Shown here in pieces: positions 1-5,087 of a stretch of 8,333 nt of DNA (positions within the stretch are counted from its first letter, which is position 1; every line of letters begins with the position of its first letter). This DNA is from Candidatus Uhrbacteria bacterium (GTDB lineage Bacteria > Patescibacteriota > Patescibacteriia > CAIXNZ01), in the NCBI GenBank assembly GCA_011046145.1, contig DSBA01000059.1, positions 1 to 8,333 of the forward strand. The letters are read 5' to 3'. The translations under genes were made by a program, and so were the position numbers. The notes under the pieces are model-generated. The model was not told where the DNA came from. It worked only from the letters and a program-made list of their open reading frames with translations, and searched no databases.

Positions 1-56
1 CGCTGAATAATTTCTTGTTTTTGCTCGCTTGTTAATGTTGGAAAGCCTCGTGGCAT
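1..56 (-). CDS. N-terminal fragment of a probable transposase or helix-turn-helix protein (partial)
   Basis: The frame starts with ATG at 56 and is open to the left edge, giving 18 complete codons that begin MPRGFPTLTSEQKQEIIQ. AGGAGT at 70-65 lies eight bases upstream of the start, so initiation here is convincing. The 'LTSEQKQEII' run resembles the first helix of the helix-turn-helix domain that opens many IS3-type transposases (OrfA), which bind the element's ends. Its place about 60 bp inside a TGTCCCCC end fits this role. The catalytic domain is not in the window, so it could instead be another small DNA-binding protein. Confidence 0.5.
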   Translation of the reverse strand, partial: MPRGFPTLTSEQKQEIIQ

Positions 57-118
57 AAATTTTTACTCCTTTCACTTCCAGGATACCATGAGACTACTTG
101 TCTAGTATATGGGGGACA
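1..118 (-). mobile_element. End of an insertion sequence, running off the left edge
   Basis: Read on the minus strand, the element begins at 118 with TGTCCCCCATATACTAGACA. This resembles the TGT...ACA ends of IS3/IS481-type elements. A short leader and a good ribosome site follow, then a frame starting at 56 that looks like the N-terminus of a transposase. The neighbouring gene (102-620) reads straight into this end and stops inside it, as expected if the element landed in that gene. The other end, the target duplication and the DDE domain lie outside the window. Family assignment is by resemblance only. Confidence 0.5.
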
Positions 119-620
119 GGCCAATATAAACTTTTATAAACTGGCAGAAAAGCTGATCTTCAAAAACTACATTAGGAAGAAATGGACATGAACGATTATA
201 TTCGTCATTAAAAGCTTGCCTCCCTTGAGAATCTTCTTCGGGGTTTCTGCTTTGTTCTTCCACCCAGTCGCAAAAGTATCTGCCAAAAGGAAACCTAAAA
301 TAATTCACTGCTTCTTCTGAAGTATCCAGGCCTGTGATTCTAAGACATTCCCGCACGTCATTCCTCATACCTTCCTGACATTTTTCATATGTGTAAGATA
401 TGGGATTGCAAGTTAGCTTATAAGAATAAGCTAAAAATTTCAGGCAGGCAGATACTTTTTGTTCATGGCTCATAGGTTCTGCTGGGTCATAAATATTATT
501 GCGTGGCAGCGACTTAGGTTCAGAAACATTTGAGCCTCTCTGGACAATTTGAGTAATGATAAAAATCATTATCCCAAACAATGCCAGGACTAAAAACAAC
601 ACATGCCATCTTTTCTTCAT
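102..620 (-). CDS. Membrane-anchored seven-cysteine protein of unknown function, probably truncated at its 3' end
   Basis: I do not recognise a family. The 172-residue product starts MKKRWHVLFLVLALFG, and one hydrophobic segment at about residues 7-26 would act as an uncleaved signal anchor. A linker with many Pro, Asn and Ser residues spans about 29-50. A soluble, probably extracytoplasmic, helical part follows, with cysteines at 59, 71, 81, 92, 117, 145 and 159. Seven cysteines is an odd number, which fits loss of a partner by truncation. The ATG at 620 has AGGAGG five bases upstream (631-626). From residue 168 on, the codons (LSPIY, TAG) lie in the apparent end of an insertion sequence, so the native C-terminus is probably missing. 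It may be a damaged gene that is still expressed. Confidence 0.6.
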   Translation of the reverse strand: MKKRWHVLFLVLALFGIMIFIITQIVQRGSNVSEPKSLPRNNIYDPAEPMSHEQKVSACLKFLAYSYKLTCNPISYTYEKCQEGMRNDVRECLRITGLDTSEEAVNYFRFPFGRYFCDWVEEQSRNPEEDSQGRQAFNDEYNRSCPFLPNVVFEDQLFCQFIKVYIGLSPIY

Positions 621-670
621 TTTCCCCTCCTAATAAAAGCTACTCATTCCTTAAATTTACCTTTGAATAT

Positions 671-699
671 TTTATAGCAATTTTTCAAAAAAAAAGCAA
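671..699 (-). promoter_or_regulatory. Possible promoter of the seven-cysteine protein gene
   Basis: On the minus strand, TTGCTT (699-694), a 17-base spacer and TATAAA (676-671) lie about 50 bases upstream of the ATG at 620. The -10 is good but the -35 matches only TTG. It sits downstream of the preceding gene's terminator, where a promoter is needed. Confidence 0.35.
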
Positions 700-740
700 A
701 CTGTAAGTTTAACCCGCTATCTGTGTTTGATTGAATGTAA

Positions 741-772
741 ATTAAAAGACGAGGTCAATAACTGACCTCGTC
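741..772 (-). terminator. Intrinsic terminator of the 781-1431 gene
   Basis: A perfect 10-bp stem, gacgaggtca (748-757) with tgacctcgtc (763-772), has a 5-base loop. On the minus strand it is followed by TTTTAATTTA. It lies eight bases beyond the stop codon of the 781-1431 gene and on that gene's strand. Confidence 0.85.
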
Positions 773-780
773 AAGTTGCG

Positions 781-1431
781 TTAAAGGTTAATCTGAAATC
801 TCAAACCCCAAAGTTCATAGCCGTCAATTTGGGGCGTGACATCATAAAACCCCCAAAGCCGCAGCCTGTTCATCTGGAAAAAAGGCCCGTAAGCCAGCTG
901 CTCCGGATCTTTGGTTTCATAATTGCCAAACGCTTCCAGGGCAAAGCCGATTCCAGTTTCATTCGGCAAATTGTACATGTACTCTGAATATACATAATAA
1001 GTATGCAAGGGCATGGGAGGATCCTCGCCCATTAAGGCTGGATTTTCCTTATGAACTGTGGACATGAACGGACAATTGTAATCATACTGGACAAAAAAGT
1101 AATTTTTTTCGCCATTGACTTCCAGCCACATGCTGGGTCCGGCTGACCAGCCAAAAGCATCATTTAGGGTCACGCCGAGCATGTAAAGGCTAAGCTTATC
1201 CGCGCTGACTCTGGCGCCCATGTACCCCTGCAAAGAAGCATAGCCGTTGTTGAGGGTGAGCACAAAGTTGCCCGAGCCATAAGCTGCCAAGCTTTCTTCT
1301 TCGTTGGCCCAAAACACATGATCAGCCGAAATCATCAGCTGCGAAGTCGCAGCTGTCCGGTCGCTGGCCTGGGCAGAAAACCCGCCCAAACAAACCAACA
1401 ACGCCATTGCCATCACTGCCGTCTTTTTCAT
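781..1431 (-). CDS. Secreted beta-rich protein, outer-membrane-barrel-like, function unknown
   Basis: This 216-residue product has a clear Sec signal peptide (MKKTAVMAMALLVCLGGFSA), with likely cleavage after AQA at residue 22. The cysteine at 14 lacks a proper lipobox. The mature part is rich in Gly, Tyr, Trp and Phe and shows alternating hydrophobic residues, as in amphipathic strands. The last strand alternates W208, L210, F212, I214 and L216, like the C-terminal sorting strand of outer-membrane barrels, except that it ends in Leu rather than Phe. At roughly 165 to 195 mature residues it would suit an 8-strand barrel, or alternatively a soluble beta-sandwich. The ATG at 1431 has AGGAGG eight bases upstream (1445-1440). 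The gene looks richer in G+C than its neighbours (about half in a sampled line, against 35-42%), hinting at transfer or a different expression level. The fold is inferred from pattern only. Confidence 0.65.
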   Translation of the reverse strand: MKKTAVMAMALLVCLGGFSAQASDRTAATSQLMISADHVFWANEEESLAAYGSGNFVLTLNNGYASLQGYMGARVSADKLSLYMLGVTLNDAFGWSAGPSMWLEVNGEKNYFFVQYDYNCPFMSTVHKENPALMGEDPPMPLHTYYVYSEYMYNLPNETGIGFALEAFGNYETKDPEQLAYGPFFQMNRLRLWGFYDVTPQIDGYELWGLRFQINL

Positions 1432-1476
1432 TTTTCAAGCCTCCTGTTTTTTTTGCCGAATTTAATTCGACTTTAC

Positions 1477-1505
1477 AACTTAACATAGCCTGAAATATTT
1501 GTCAA
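1477..1505 (-). promoter_or_regulatory. Promoter of the beta-rich secreted protein gene
   Basis: A consensus -35, TTGACA, lies at 1505-1500. A 17-base spacer separates it from TAAGTT at 1482-1477, a weak -10. It lies just past the terminator of the preceding gene and about 45 bases upstream of the ATG at 1431. Confidence 0.5.
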
Positions 1506-1519
1506 TAACAATTTGCCTC

Positions 1520-1548
1520 AAAATAAAAGCAGACGCCGAAGCGTCTGC
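1520..1548 (-). terminator. Intrinsic terminator of the 42-residue membrane protein gene
   Basis: A perfect 8-bp GC-rich stem, gcagacgc (1529-1536) with gcgtctgc (1541-1548), is closed on the minus strand by a TTCG tetraloop and followed by TTTTATTTT. It lies 30 bases after the stop at 1579. Confidence 0.85.
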
Positions 1549-1578
1549 GGTTGAGGGTTTTTGGTTTTGGCGCGATGA

Positions 1579-1707
1579 TTACGGGATTGTTGCAGGAAGG
1601 GGCTGGGCGTCTTCTGTCTCTTTGTTTTTCCTGTTAGTCAGGATGCCTATTCCCTGCAGAACCGCGAATATCACACCGATGATCACACCGTTAAAAATCT
1701 TCCTCAT
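1579..1707 (-). CDS. Small single-helix membrane protein, 42 residues
   Basis: The product begins MRKIFNGVIIGVIFAVLQGI. It has one hydrophobic helix at about residues 5-23, a basic stretch (NRKNK, 25-29) and a short acidic and proline-rich tail. By the positive-inside rule the membrane topology is ambiguous, since basic residues flank both sides of the helix. I chose the ATG at 1707 because AGGAGG lies eight bases upstream (1721-1716). The frame is open further upstream, to 1788, but that extension would run through the -10 region of the promoter. Flanking by a strong promoter and its own UUCG-loop terminator shows a dedicated small gene rather than chance. No family is recognised. A small regulator or stabiliser of a membrane complex, or a toxin-like peptide, are possibilities without direct support. 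Confidence 0.7.
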   Translation of the reverse strand: MRKIFNGVIIGVIFAVLQGIGILTNRKNKETEDAQPLPATIP

Positions 1708-1757
1708 TTTAAAAACCTCCTTTTTTTGCGTTTTGTAAACGCCTTCTCTCTTATATT

Positions 1758-1788
1758 TATATAATAACCCACTGGTTAAATTTGTCAA
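1758..1788 (-). promoter_or_regulatory. Promoter of the 42-residue membrane protein gene
   Basis: TTGACA lies at 1788-1783. The -10 is an AT-rich block read as ATTATA, TTATAT or TATATA at spacings of 17, 18 or 19 bases (1765-1758). The first bases after the -35 (AAAT) match those of the promoter at 1505. Confidence 0.6.
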
Positions 1789-1831
1789 GAGGAATCTGTT
1801 TTAAAGTTTTTTAAAATAACTGAATAATTTA

Positions 1832-1859
1832 AATAAGCTTCTCAAAAGAGAAGCTTATT
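1832..1859 (-). terminator. Terminator of the alpha/beta hydrolase gene, overlapping its stop codon
   Basis: A perfect 12-bp stem, aataagcttctc (1832-1843) with gagaagcttatt (1848-1859), has a 4-base loop. The TAA stop of the hydrolase gene (1857-1855) lies inside the first arm, so a terminating ribosome would cover it. The tract that follows is AT-rich (TAAATTATT) rather than a clean U run, so termination may be partial. Confidence 0.7.
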
Positions 1860-2709
1860 GTGTATTTAGGATTTGCTCTATTTCCCACAAAATTTTTTCA
1901 GGCTCAAGCTCGGTTAAAAGCCAATGGCCCATCTGCGGCAAAACAATAAATTTAACGCGGCGAAATGCCTGTTTTTCCCACTTGCCTTTGCTTAACTGCC
2001 AAAGCCTTTCAAACAGCCTGACAAGCAAATTAGGCTTAAGGTCAAGAAATTCAGCTGTGCCTTTTACCACCTTATAAGGCGTTATCCTGTCCTGCTTGCC
2101 GCTGAAAATAATAATCGGACAGGTAATGCCCTGGGGTTCAAGTTTCGTAGCCTTAGTTTTGTCCAGGCTCCAAAAACCCATCTGAAAACCGGCTTTACCA
2201 GACTCCCAGACCATCAATTCATAAATTGCTTGAGCTTCTTTTTCTGGAAGCTGGTTAAGCATAGAATACCGGACATCTTCATAACTTAACTTTATTGGCA
2301 TTTTCCAAAAATTAGGCGTGGTTAAAACCGGATAAAAACTTTTAATGACTGTACGGCGCAACGCCAAAATCCCATAAGGCGCTGCCGGCGCCAAAAGGAT
2401 TAAAGCCTTGGGATGCACACTAGGCAAGCTGGCAGTTTTCATGCTGATCAACCCGCCCATGGAATGTCCAATCAGAATAAAATCTTTTTTCAGCTTTGAA
2501 ATTATTTTTTCAACATAATCAACATAATTAAGTATGCCAAGTTGCGCTAATTCAGGATTTGGCCGCTGAATTAAAAAACGGTCATGTAAAGGCAAAGTCA
2601 AAGTCAGGCACTCATAGCCTCTATCCTTAAAAAAATCAACCAACTTGCCAAAAAATCCAGCGTGACAAAACATACCGGGCACAAAAATTAAAACTGGTTT
2701 GACATTCAA
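1855..2709 (-). CDS. Alpha/beta hydrolase (esterase/lipase-like)
   Basis: This is a 284-residue serine hydrolase of the alpha/beta-hydrolase fold, probably acting on an ester in the cytoplasm, as no signal peptide is visible. The first strand and oxyanion region are VLIFVPGMFCH (6-16). The nucleophile elbow is GHSMGG at 81-86 with Ser83. The acid is probably Asp207 in SGKQDRITP, and the base His262 in MGHW. A variable helical lid lies between about 110 and 190. The length is usual for monoacylglycerol-lipase-like or peroxidase-like members, but the substrate cannot be read from sequence. The start is TTG at 2709, placed nine bases after AGGAGGT (2725-2719). An ATG four bases further on (2705) is out of frame, and the next in-frame Met (13) would remove the first strand. 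It is a single-gene unit with its own promoter and terminator. Confidence 0.85.
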   Translation of the reverse strand: MNVKPVLIFVPGMFCHAGFFGKLVDFFKDRGYECLTLTLPLHDRFLIQRPNPELAQLGILNYVDYVEKIISKLKKDFILIGHSMGGLISMKTASLPSVHPKALILLAPAAPYGILALRRTVIKSFYPVLTTPNFWKMPIKLSYEDVRYSMLNQLPEKEAQAIYELMVWESGKAGFQMGFWSLDKTKATKLEPQGITCPIIIFSGKQDRITPYKVVKGTAEFLDLKPNLLVRLFERLWQLSKGKWEKQAFRRVKFIVLPQMGHWLLTELEPEKILWEIEQILNTQ

Positions 2710-2725
2710 TTTAAACCCACCTCCT
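2703..2725 (-). promoter_or_regulatory. Ribosome site setting a TTG start
   Basis: AGGAGGT (2725-2719) is nine bases from TTG (2709-2707), which is in frame with the conserved first strand of the hydrolase. The nearby ATG (2705-2703) is in another frame. Annotation that prefers ATG would misplace this start. Confidence 0.7.
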
Positions 2726-2758
2726 TTTTAGATTTTAAATAACAAATCCGAACATTTT

Positions 2759-2786
2759 ATTATATCAAAATTTGCTAAATTGTCAA
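2759..2786 (-). promoter_or_regulatory. Consensus promoter of the hydrolase gene
   Basis: Both hexamers are perfect: TTGACA at 2786-2781 and TATAAT at 2764-2759, with a 16-base spacer. They lie about 50 bases upstream of the TTG start. This is the clearest promoter of the window. Confidence 0.8.
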
Positions 2787-2858
2787 GTGTTTCGGATGGC
2801 AAACAGCAAGCATGCTAATTAAAAAAATACAAAACATCCTGTTCAGAATTATTTTTCG

Positions 2859-2890
2859 CAAAAAAGAAAAAAGCCCTTTAATGGGCTTTT
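2859..2890 (-). terminator. Terminator of the SemiSWEET-like gene, touching its stop codon
   Basis: An 8-bp stem, aaaagccc (2869-2876) with gggctttt (2883-2890), is followed on the minus strand by a U-rich run (TTTTTTCTTTTTT, using the last stem bases). The stop codon at 2891-2889 overlaps the base of the stem. Confidence 0.85.
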
Positions 2891-3167
2891 AGAAAAAATA
2901 GCGGTAATAAATTACCAGCATAATCACGCCATTAAGCGGAATCAGGCTGGATGAAACTGAAACCAAAAGAGCGCGCTGCTTGCTGGCAAATGCCTTAAAT
3001 AAATAAATTGACTGGACGAGTGCTGAAAGAAGCAGCATCAAAAGAGATATTCCTGCCGTGGTTTTGCTGACCAGCAAAACATGAATTTGCGGCAAAAAAA
3101 TCAAAGGGATAATAAAGCTTGTCAAATAAATTAAACGATCCGCTAAAATATTAGCTGAATTTTTCAT
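2889..3167 (-). CDS. SemiSWEET-like PQ-loop membrane protein (possible sugar half-transporter)
   Basis: The 92-residue product has three predicted helices, at about 13-33, 42-60 and 66-88. The first carries the Pro-Gln pair (P26-Q27 in FLPQIHVL). It is followed by KTTAGIS (35-41), typical of a PQ-loop repeat, and the third helix carries Asn79 (LNGVIMLVIYY), at the place of the substrate-binding Asn of SemiSWEETs. Size and topology match bacterial SemiSWEETs, which dimerise and let sugars cross the membrane down their gradient. Substrate is not deducible, and other PQ-loop roles are possible. The ATG at 3167 has AGGAGG five bases upstream (3178-3173). It stands alone between its own promoter and terminator, with no sugar-metabolism gene beside it. 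Confidence 0.75.
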   Translation of the reverse strand: MKNSANILADRLIYLTSFIIPLIFLPQIHVLLVSKTTAGISLLMLLLSALVQSIYLFKAFASKQRALLVSVSSSLIPLNGVIMLVIYYRYFF

Positions 3168-3208
3168 GATTCCCTCCTGAATTTGAATTTTTGCTTTTAA
3201 ATAACAAT

Positions 3209-3237
3209 CCTATATTATAAAAATAAAAAGCTGTCAA
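3209..3237 (-). promoter_or_regulatory. Likely promoter of the SemiSWEET-like gene
   Basis: TTGACA (3237-3232), a 17-base spacer and TATAGG (3214-3209). A better -10, TATAAT (3219-3214), also exists but is only 12 bases from the -35. The 12-base string TATAGGATTGTT recurs exactly at 4994-4983, upstream of the lipoprotein operon, which supports TATAGG as a functional element. Confidence 0.45.
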
Positions 3238-3432
3238 TTGTCTTTTTATTTTACTATTTTAAGTATAAAGCAAATTAAATCCATGGCAAGAAAGAAAAGG
3301 CCATGAAAATTGTTAAATTTTATTGACAATTTTTTACTTTTTTAAAAAATCCGGCAGGATTATGGAAAAACATCTGTTAATAATTAATAACAAATTAATT
3401 CACATGCGAAGTTAAAAGCCAGGAAATAAAAC

Positions 3433-3512
3433 CTGCCGCGGAGCAAAATCTTTATGAATTTAAAATAGAGACGCATTGCAATGCGTCTCTACAAATTCTC
3501 GCTCCGCGGCAG
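3433..3512 (-). terminator. Terminator-like GC stem with a second palindrome nested in its loop
   Basis: The outer arms, ctgccgcggagc (3433-3444) and gctccgcggcag (3501-3512), pair perfectly over 12 bp. A further 6-bp pairing, gaattt (3456-3461) with aaattc (3493-3498), leads to the inner palindrome at 3466-3491. On the minus strand the outer stem is followed by GTTTTATTT, a modest U tract, 15 bases after the stop of the coiled-coil gene. It could therefore end the lipoprotein/coiled-coil operon, although its loop is far larger than in a normal terminator. Confidence 0.55.
3466..3491. repeat. Perfect 26-bp intergenic palindrome
   Basis: tagagacgcattg (3466-3478) is followed at once by its exact reverse complement (3479-3491), with no spacer. 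From memory, similar GAGACGC...GCGTCTC palindromes are dispersed in many cyanobacterial and some CPR genomes, where they behave like tiny mobile or REP-like repeats. Only one copy is visible here. Confidence 0.7.
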
Positions 3513-3526
3513 TAAAAATATTTTAT

Positions 3527-4090
3527 TTAAACCAAATTTAAAACAATTTTTAAATGCTTCAGATCTTCTTCATGAAAATCCAACTGTTTTTGCATCCTTT
3601 TTTGCCAGCGCAAACCAAAAAGATGATCTTCTTTAATATCATTATTTGATTTGACCAGCGTATCCAAAGTCTGATTTATTTGCCTAATATCATCCCTGGT
3701 CGCCATATTCAATTCTATTCTCTCTAAACGATCTTCATGATTTAAAAGCATTGTTATAACCTGCTCAAACCGCTGATCAACCTGTTCAAACCGCTGATCA
3801 ACCTGCTTAAATCGCTGGCCAACCTGCTCAAATCGCTGGTCAACCTGCTCAAATCGCTGGTCAACCTGCTCAAATCGCTGGTCAATCTGCTCAAACCGCT
3901 GATCAACCTGCTCAAATCGCTGATCAACCTGTTCAAATCGCTGGTCAACCTGCTCAAATCGCTGGTCAACCTGCTCAAACCGCTGGTCAACCTGCTCAAA
4001 TCGCTGGTCAACAAACTTAAAGCGCTGATCCATACGACTTGATAGTGAATCAATTTTGTTATCTAAATTTTTAATTTGTTTTTTATCCAT
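3527..4090 (-). CDS. Coiled-coil protein made of 13 DQRFEQ heptads
   Basis: The 187-residue product has no signal peptide or membrane segment. Residues 20-110 are 13 uninterrupted heptads of the form VDQRFEQ, with Phe and Val spaced 4 and 3 apart as core a and d positions, so a long parallel or antiparallel coiled coil is expected. Small deviations are M20 and KF in the first unit, I69, and G91 with K95. A non-repetitive part follows (111-187), containing NHEDRLERIE, ATRDDIRQINQTLD and a basic GLRWQKRMQKQLDFHEEDLK end. Similar repeat proteins are frequent in CPR and cyanobacterial genomes, but no function is established to my knowledge. The ATG at 4090 has only a weak AAAGG one base away, and the upstream lipoprotein gene ends 20 bases before, so translation may be coupled. 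Heptad number may vary between strains. Confidence 0.75.
   Translation of the reverse strand: MDKKQIKNLDNKIDSLSSRMDQRFKFVDQRFEQVDQRFEQVDQRFEQVDQRFEQVDQRFEQVDQRFEQIDQRFEQVDQRFEQVDQRFEQVGQRFKQVDQRFEQVDQRFEQVITMLLNHEDRLERIELNMATRDDIRQINQTLDTLVKSNNDIKEDHLFGLRWQKRMQKQLDFHEEDLKHLKIVLNLV
3761..4033 (-). repeat. Tandem array of thirteen 21-bp units encoding heptads
   Basis: The 21-bp unit reads on the plus strand as caacctgctcaaatcgctgg plus t. Thirteen units stand head to tail without spacers, coding residues 20-110 of the coiled-coil protein. Many units are identical in DNA or differ at one to three bases (for example aaccgctgatc for aatcgctggtc), which indicates recent expansion by slippage or recombination rather than selection on protein alone. 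Confidence 0.9.
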
Positions 4091-4110
4091 GCCTTTAATA
4101 ATAGCATAAA

Positions 4111-4839
4111 TTACTCAACATTCACTACTCTGACCTGCAAAACTCTTTCAATCTGCTCTGGCGCTACTCTAGGATAATTCTTTATGGTGTTTTCAAAAAC
4201 AGTATATTGCAAAGTTTTATTATCCAGCCATTTAATGTCAAAATGATTGCTTAAAGCGCCATAACCAGCATTTAAAGTTTCGCTTTCTGGTAAATTAACC
4301 AAAGTCAGGGCCTTGTCATTAACCAAGTCCAAAATTTTTAAAACCTGGGCTTCGTCTGCTTCCAAAGCTAAAGCCATTTTGTTTTGATCTGGCGACAAAA
4401 CTCGAGCGCCAAAATCTGAAAGTTCTCGTGAGATTTCTAAAATAACGCATGAACCATTTTCTAAATTAAAGCTGAAAAGCTGGCTAAGCGGCCTGTCAGA
4501 ACCAGGATTAAAAGGCTGCAAAATAACCAAACCAGAATCAGCTGGCTGGGCATAAACCATCATTTCAATACCGCATAAGGCTTTGAAATCCTGATAAACA
4601 ACTTCGCTGGTTTTAATTTGTAATACCATTTTTTCTTCATCTGTTATGATTTCGTAATCAAAAACACCGTTTTCACTTTCAACGCCATCTTCAGTATCTT
4701 CTGCTTGTTCAAGATCAGATGTTAAATCCGCCTCTTTGTCCAGCTGATTCAAATTTGAATTAATATCAAATTTCAGATCGCAGGCGCTTAAAATTAAAAC
4801 TAGCGGCATGAGAAAAATTAAAATTTTGATTTTAGGCAT
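4111..4839 (-). CDS. Lipoprotein with a short beta-propeller-like region
   Basis: The N-terminus is a lipoprotein signal peptide ending in the lipobox LSAC, with Cys20 as the lipidation site, so the 223-residue mature protein is tethered to the outer face of the membrane. An acidic linker (about 30-58) follows. The body from 60 contains VLSPDQNKMALALE (147-160), which resembles the SPDGKKIAF core of TolB/WD40-like propeller blades, then a possible second blade around DIKWLDNKTLQYTVFE (201-216). That is too short for a full propeller, so it may be a partial blade set or a different beta fold. The extracellular cysteines 89 and 131 could form a disulphide. The ATG at 4839 has no Shine-Dalgarno sequence (TTTAAAAAATT precedes it), which is unusual here. 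It is the first gene of an operon with the coiled-coil gene 20 bases downstream. Confidence 0.7.
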   Translation of the reverse strand: MPKIKILIFLMPLVLILSACDLKFDINSNLNQLDKEADLTSDLEQAEDTEDGVESENGVFDYEIITDEEKMVLQIKTSEVVYQDFKALCGIEMMVYAQPADSGLVILQPFNPGSDRPLSQLFSFNLENGSCVILEISRELSDFGARVLSPDQNKMALALEADEAQVLKILDLVNDKALTLVNLPESETLNAGYGALSNHFDIKWLDNKTLQYTVFENTIKNYPRVAPEQIERVLQVRVVNVE

Positions 4840-4982
4840 AATTTTTTAAACTTAGTTAATTAAAGTGACTTAAGTAAATTTAATCAATTAAACAAGACAA
4901 ATTATTTTTAACTTAATTTATTTGCCCTGCTTACCAGCTTAATTTACTGAAAAAAATATTTTTAAAAATTTCAGTTTTCTCC

Positions 4983-5015
4983 AACAATCCTATACTAAGC
5001 TTAACAGATTTTCAA
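4983..5015 (-). promoter_or_regulatory. Possible promoter of the lipoprotein/coiled-coil operon
   Basis: TTGAAA (5015-5010), a short 15-base spacer and TATAGG (4994-4989), followed by ATTGTT as at the SemiSWEET-like gene. This would leave a leader of about 140 bases, AT-rich and with a weak hairpin (actgaaa 4946-4952, tttcagt 4969-4975). Spacing is poor, so confidence is low. Confidence 0.3.
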
Positions 5016-5044
5016 TTTTAATCAAGTTATATAAATAGTAGTTT

Positions 5045-5079
5045 TTAAAGAAAAGCCTCCACTAAAAAGTAGAGGCTTT
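5045..5079 (-). terminator. Terminator of the M23 metallopeptidase gene
   Basis: A 12-bp stem with one G-U pair in the minus-strand RNA, aaagcctccact (5052-5063) with agtagaggcttt (5068-5079), has a 4-base loop. It is followed on the minus strand by TCTTT. It begins eight bases past the TAA at 5088. Confidence 0.85.
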
Positions 5080-5087
5080 AAAATAAA

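Larger units (their letters stand above)
3241..3526. other. Non-coding spacer with one structured element
   Basis: Counted from start codon 3167 to stop 3527, this gap is about 360 bases. No frame of useful length is present on either strand. Besides the promoter at 3209-3237 and the nested hairpin at 3433-3512, I see only an AT-rich 8-bp inverted repeat, aaaattgt (3306-3313) with acaatttt (3326-3333), too weak to interpret. Confidence 0.6.

Noticed and set aside
1499..1738. Plus-strand frame of 79 codons
   Set aside because: It lies antisense to the promoter, the terminator and the 42-residue gene, and has unlike protein composition.
1708..1788. Upstream extension of the 42-residue membrane protein
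   Set aside because: It runs through the -10 region of the promoter and past a strong ribosome site correctly placed for the ATG at 1707.
3306..3333. Plus-strand AT-only inverted repeat followed by T-rich sequence
   Set aside because: The 8-bp stem is mostly A-T with a 12-base loop, and no plus-strand gene precedes it.
3761..4033. CRISPR array
   Set aside because: The 21-bp units are directly adjacent with no spacers and encode heptads in frame. No cas gene is near.
3754..4053. Minus-strand frame encoding a 99-residue LSRLTSD-type repeat protein
   Set aside because: It is the 21-bp array read in another frame, with no ribosome site and no continuation beyond the repeats. The 187-residue frame has non-repetitive, protein-like ends.
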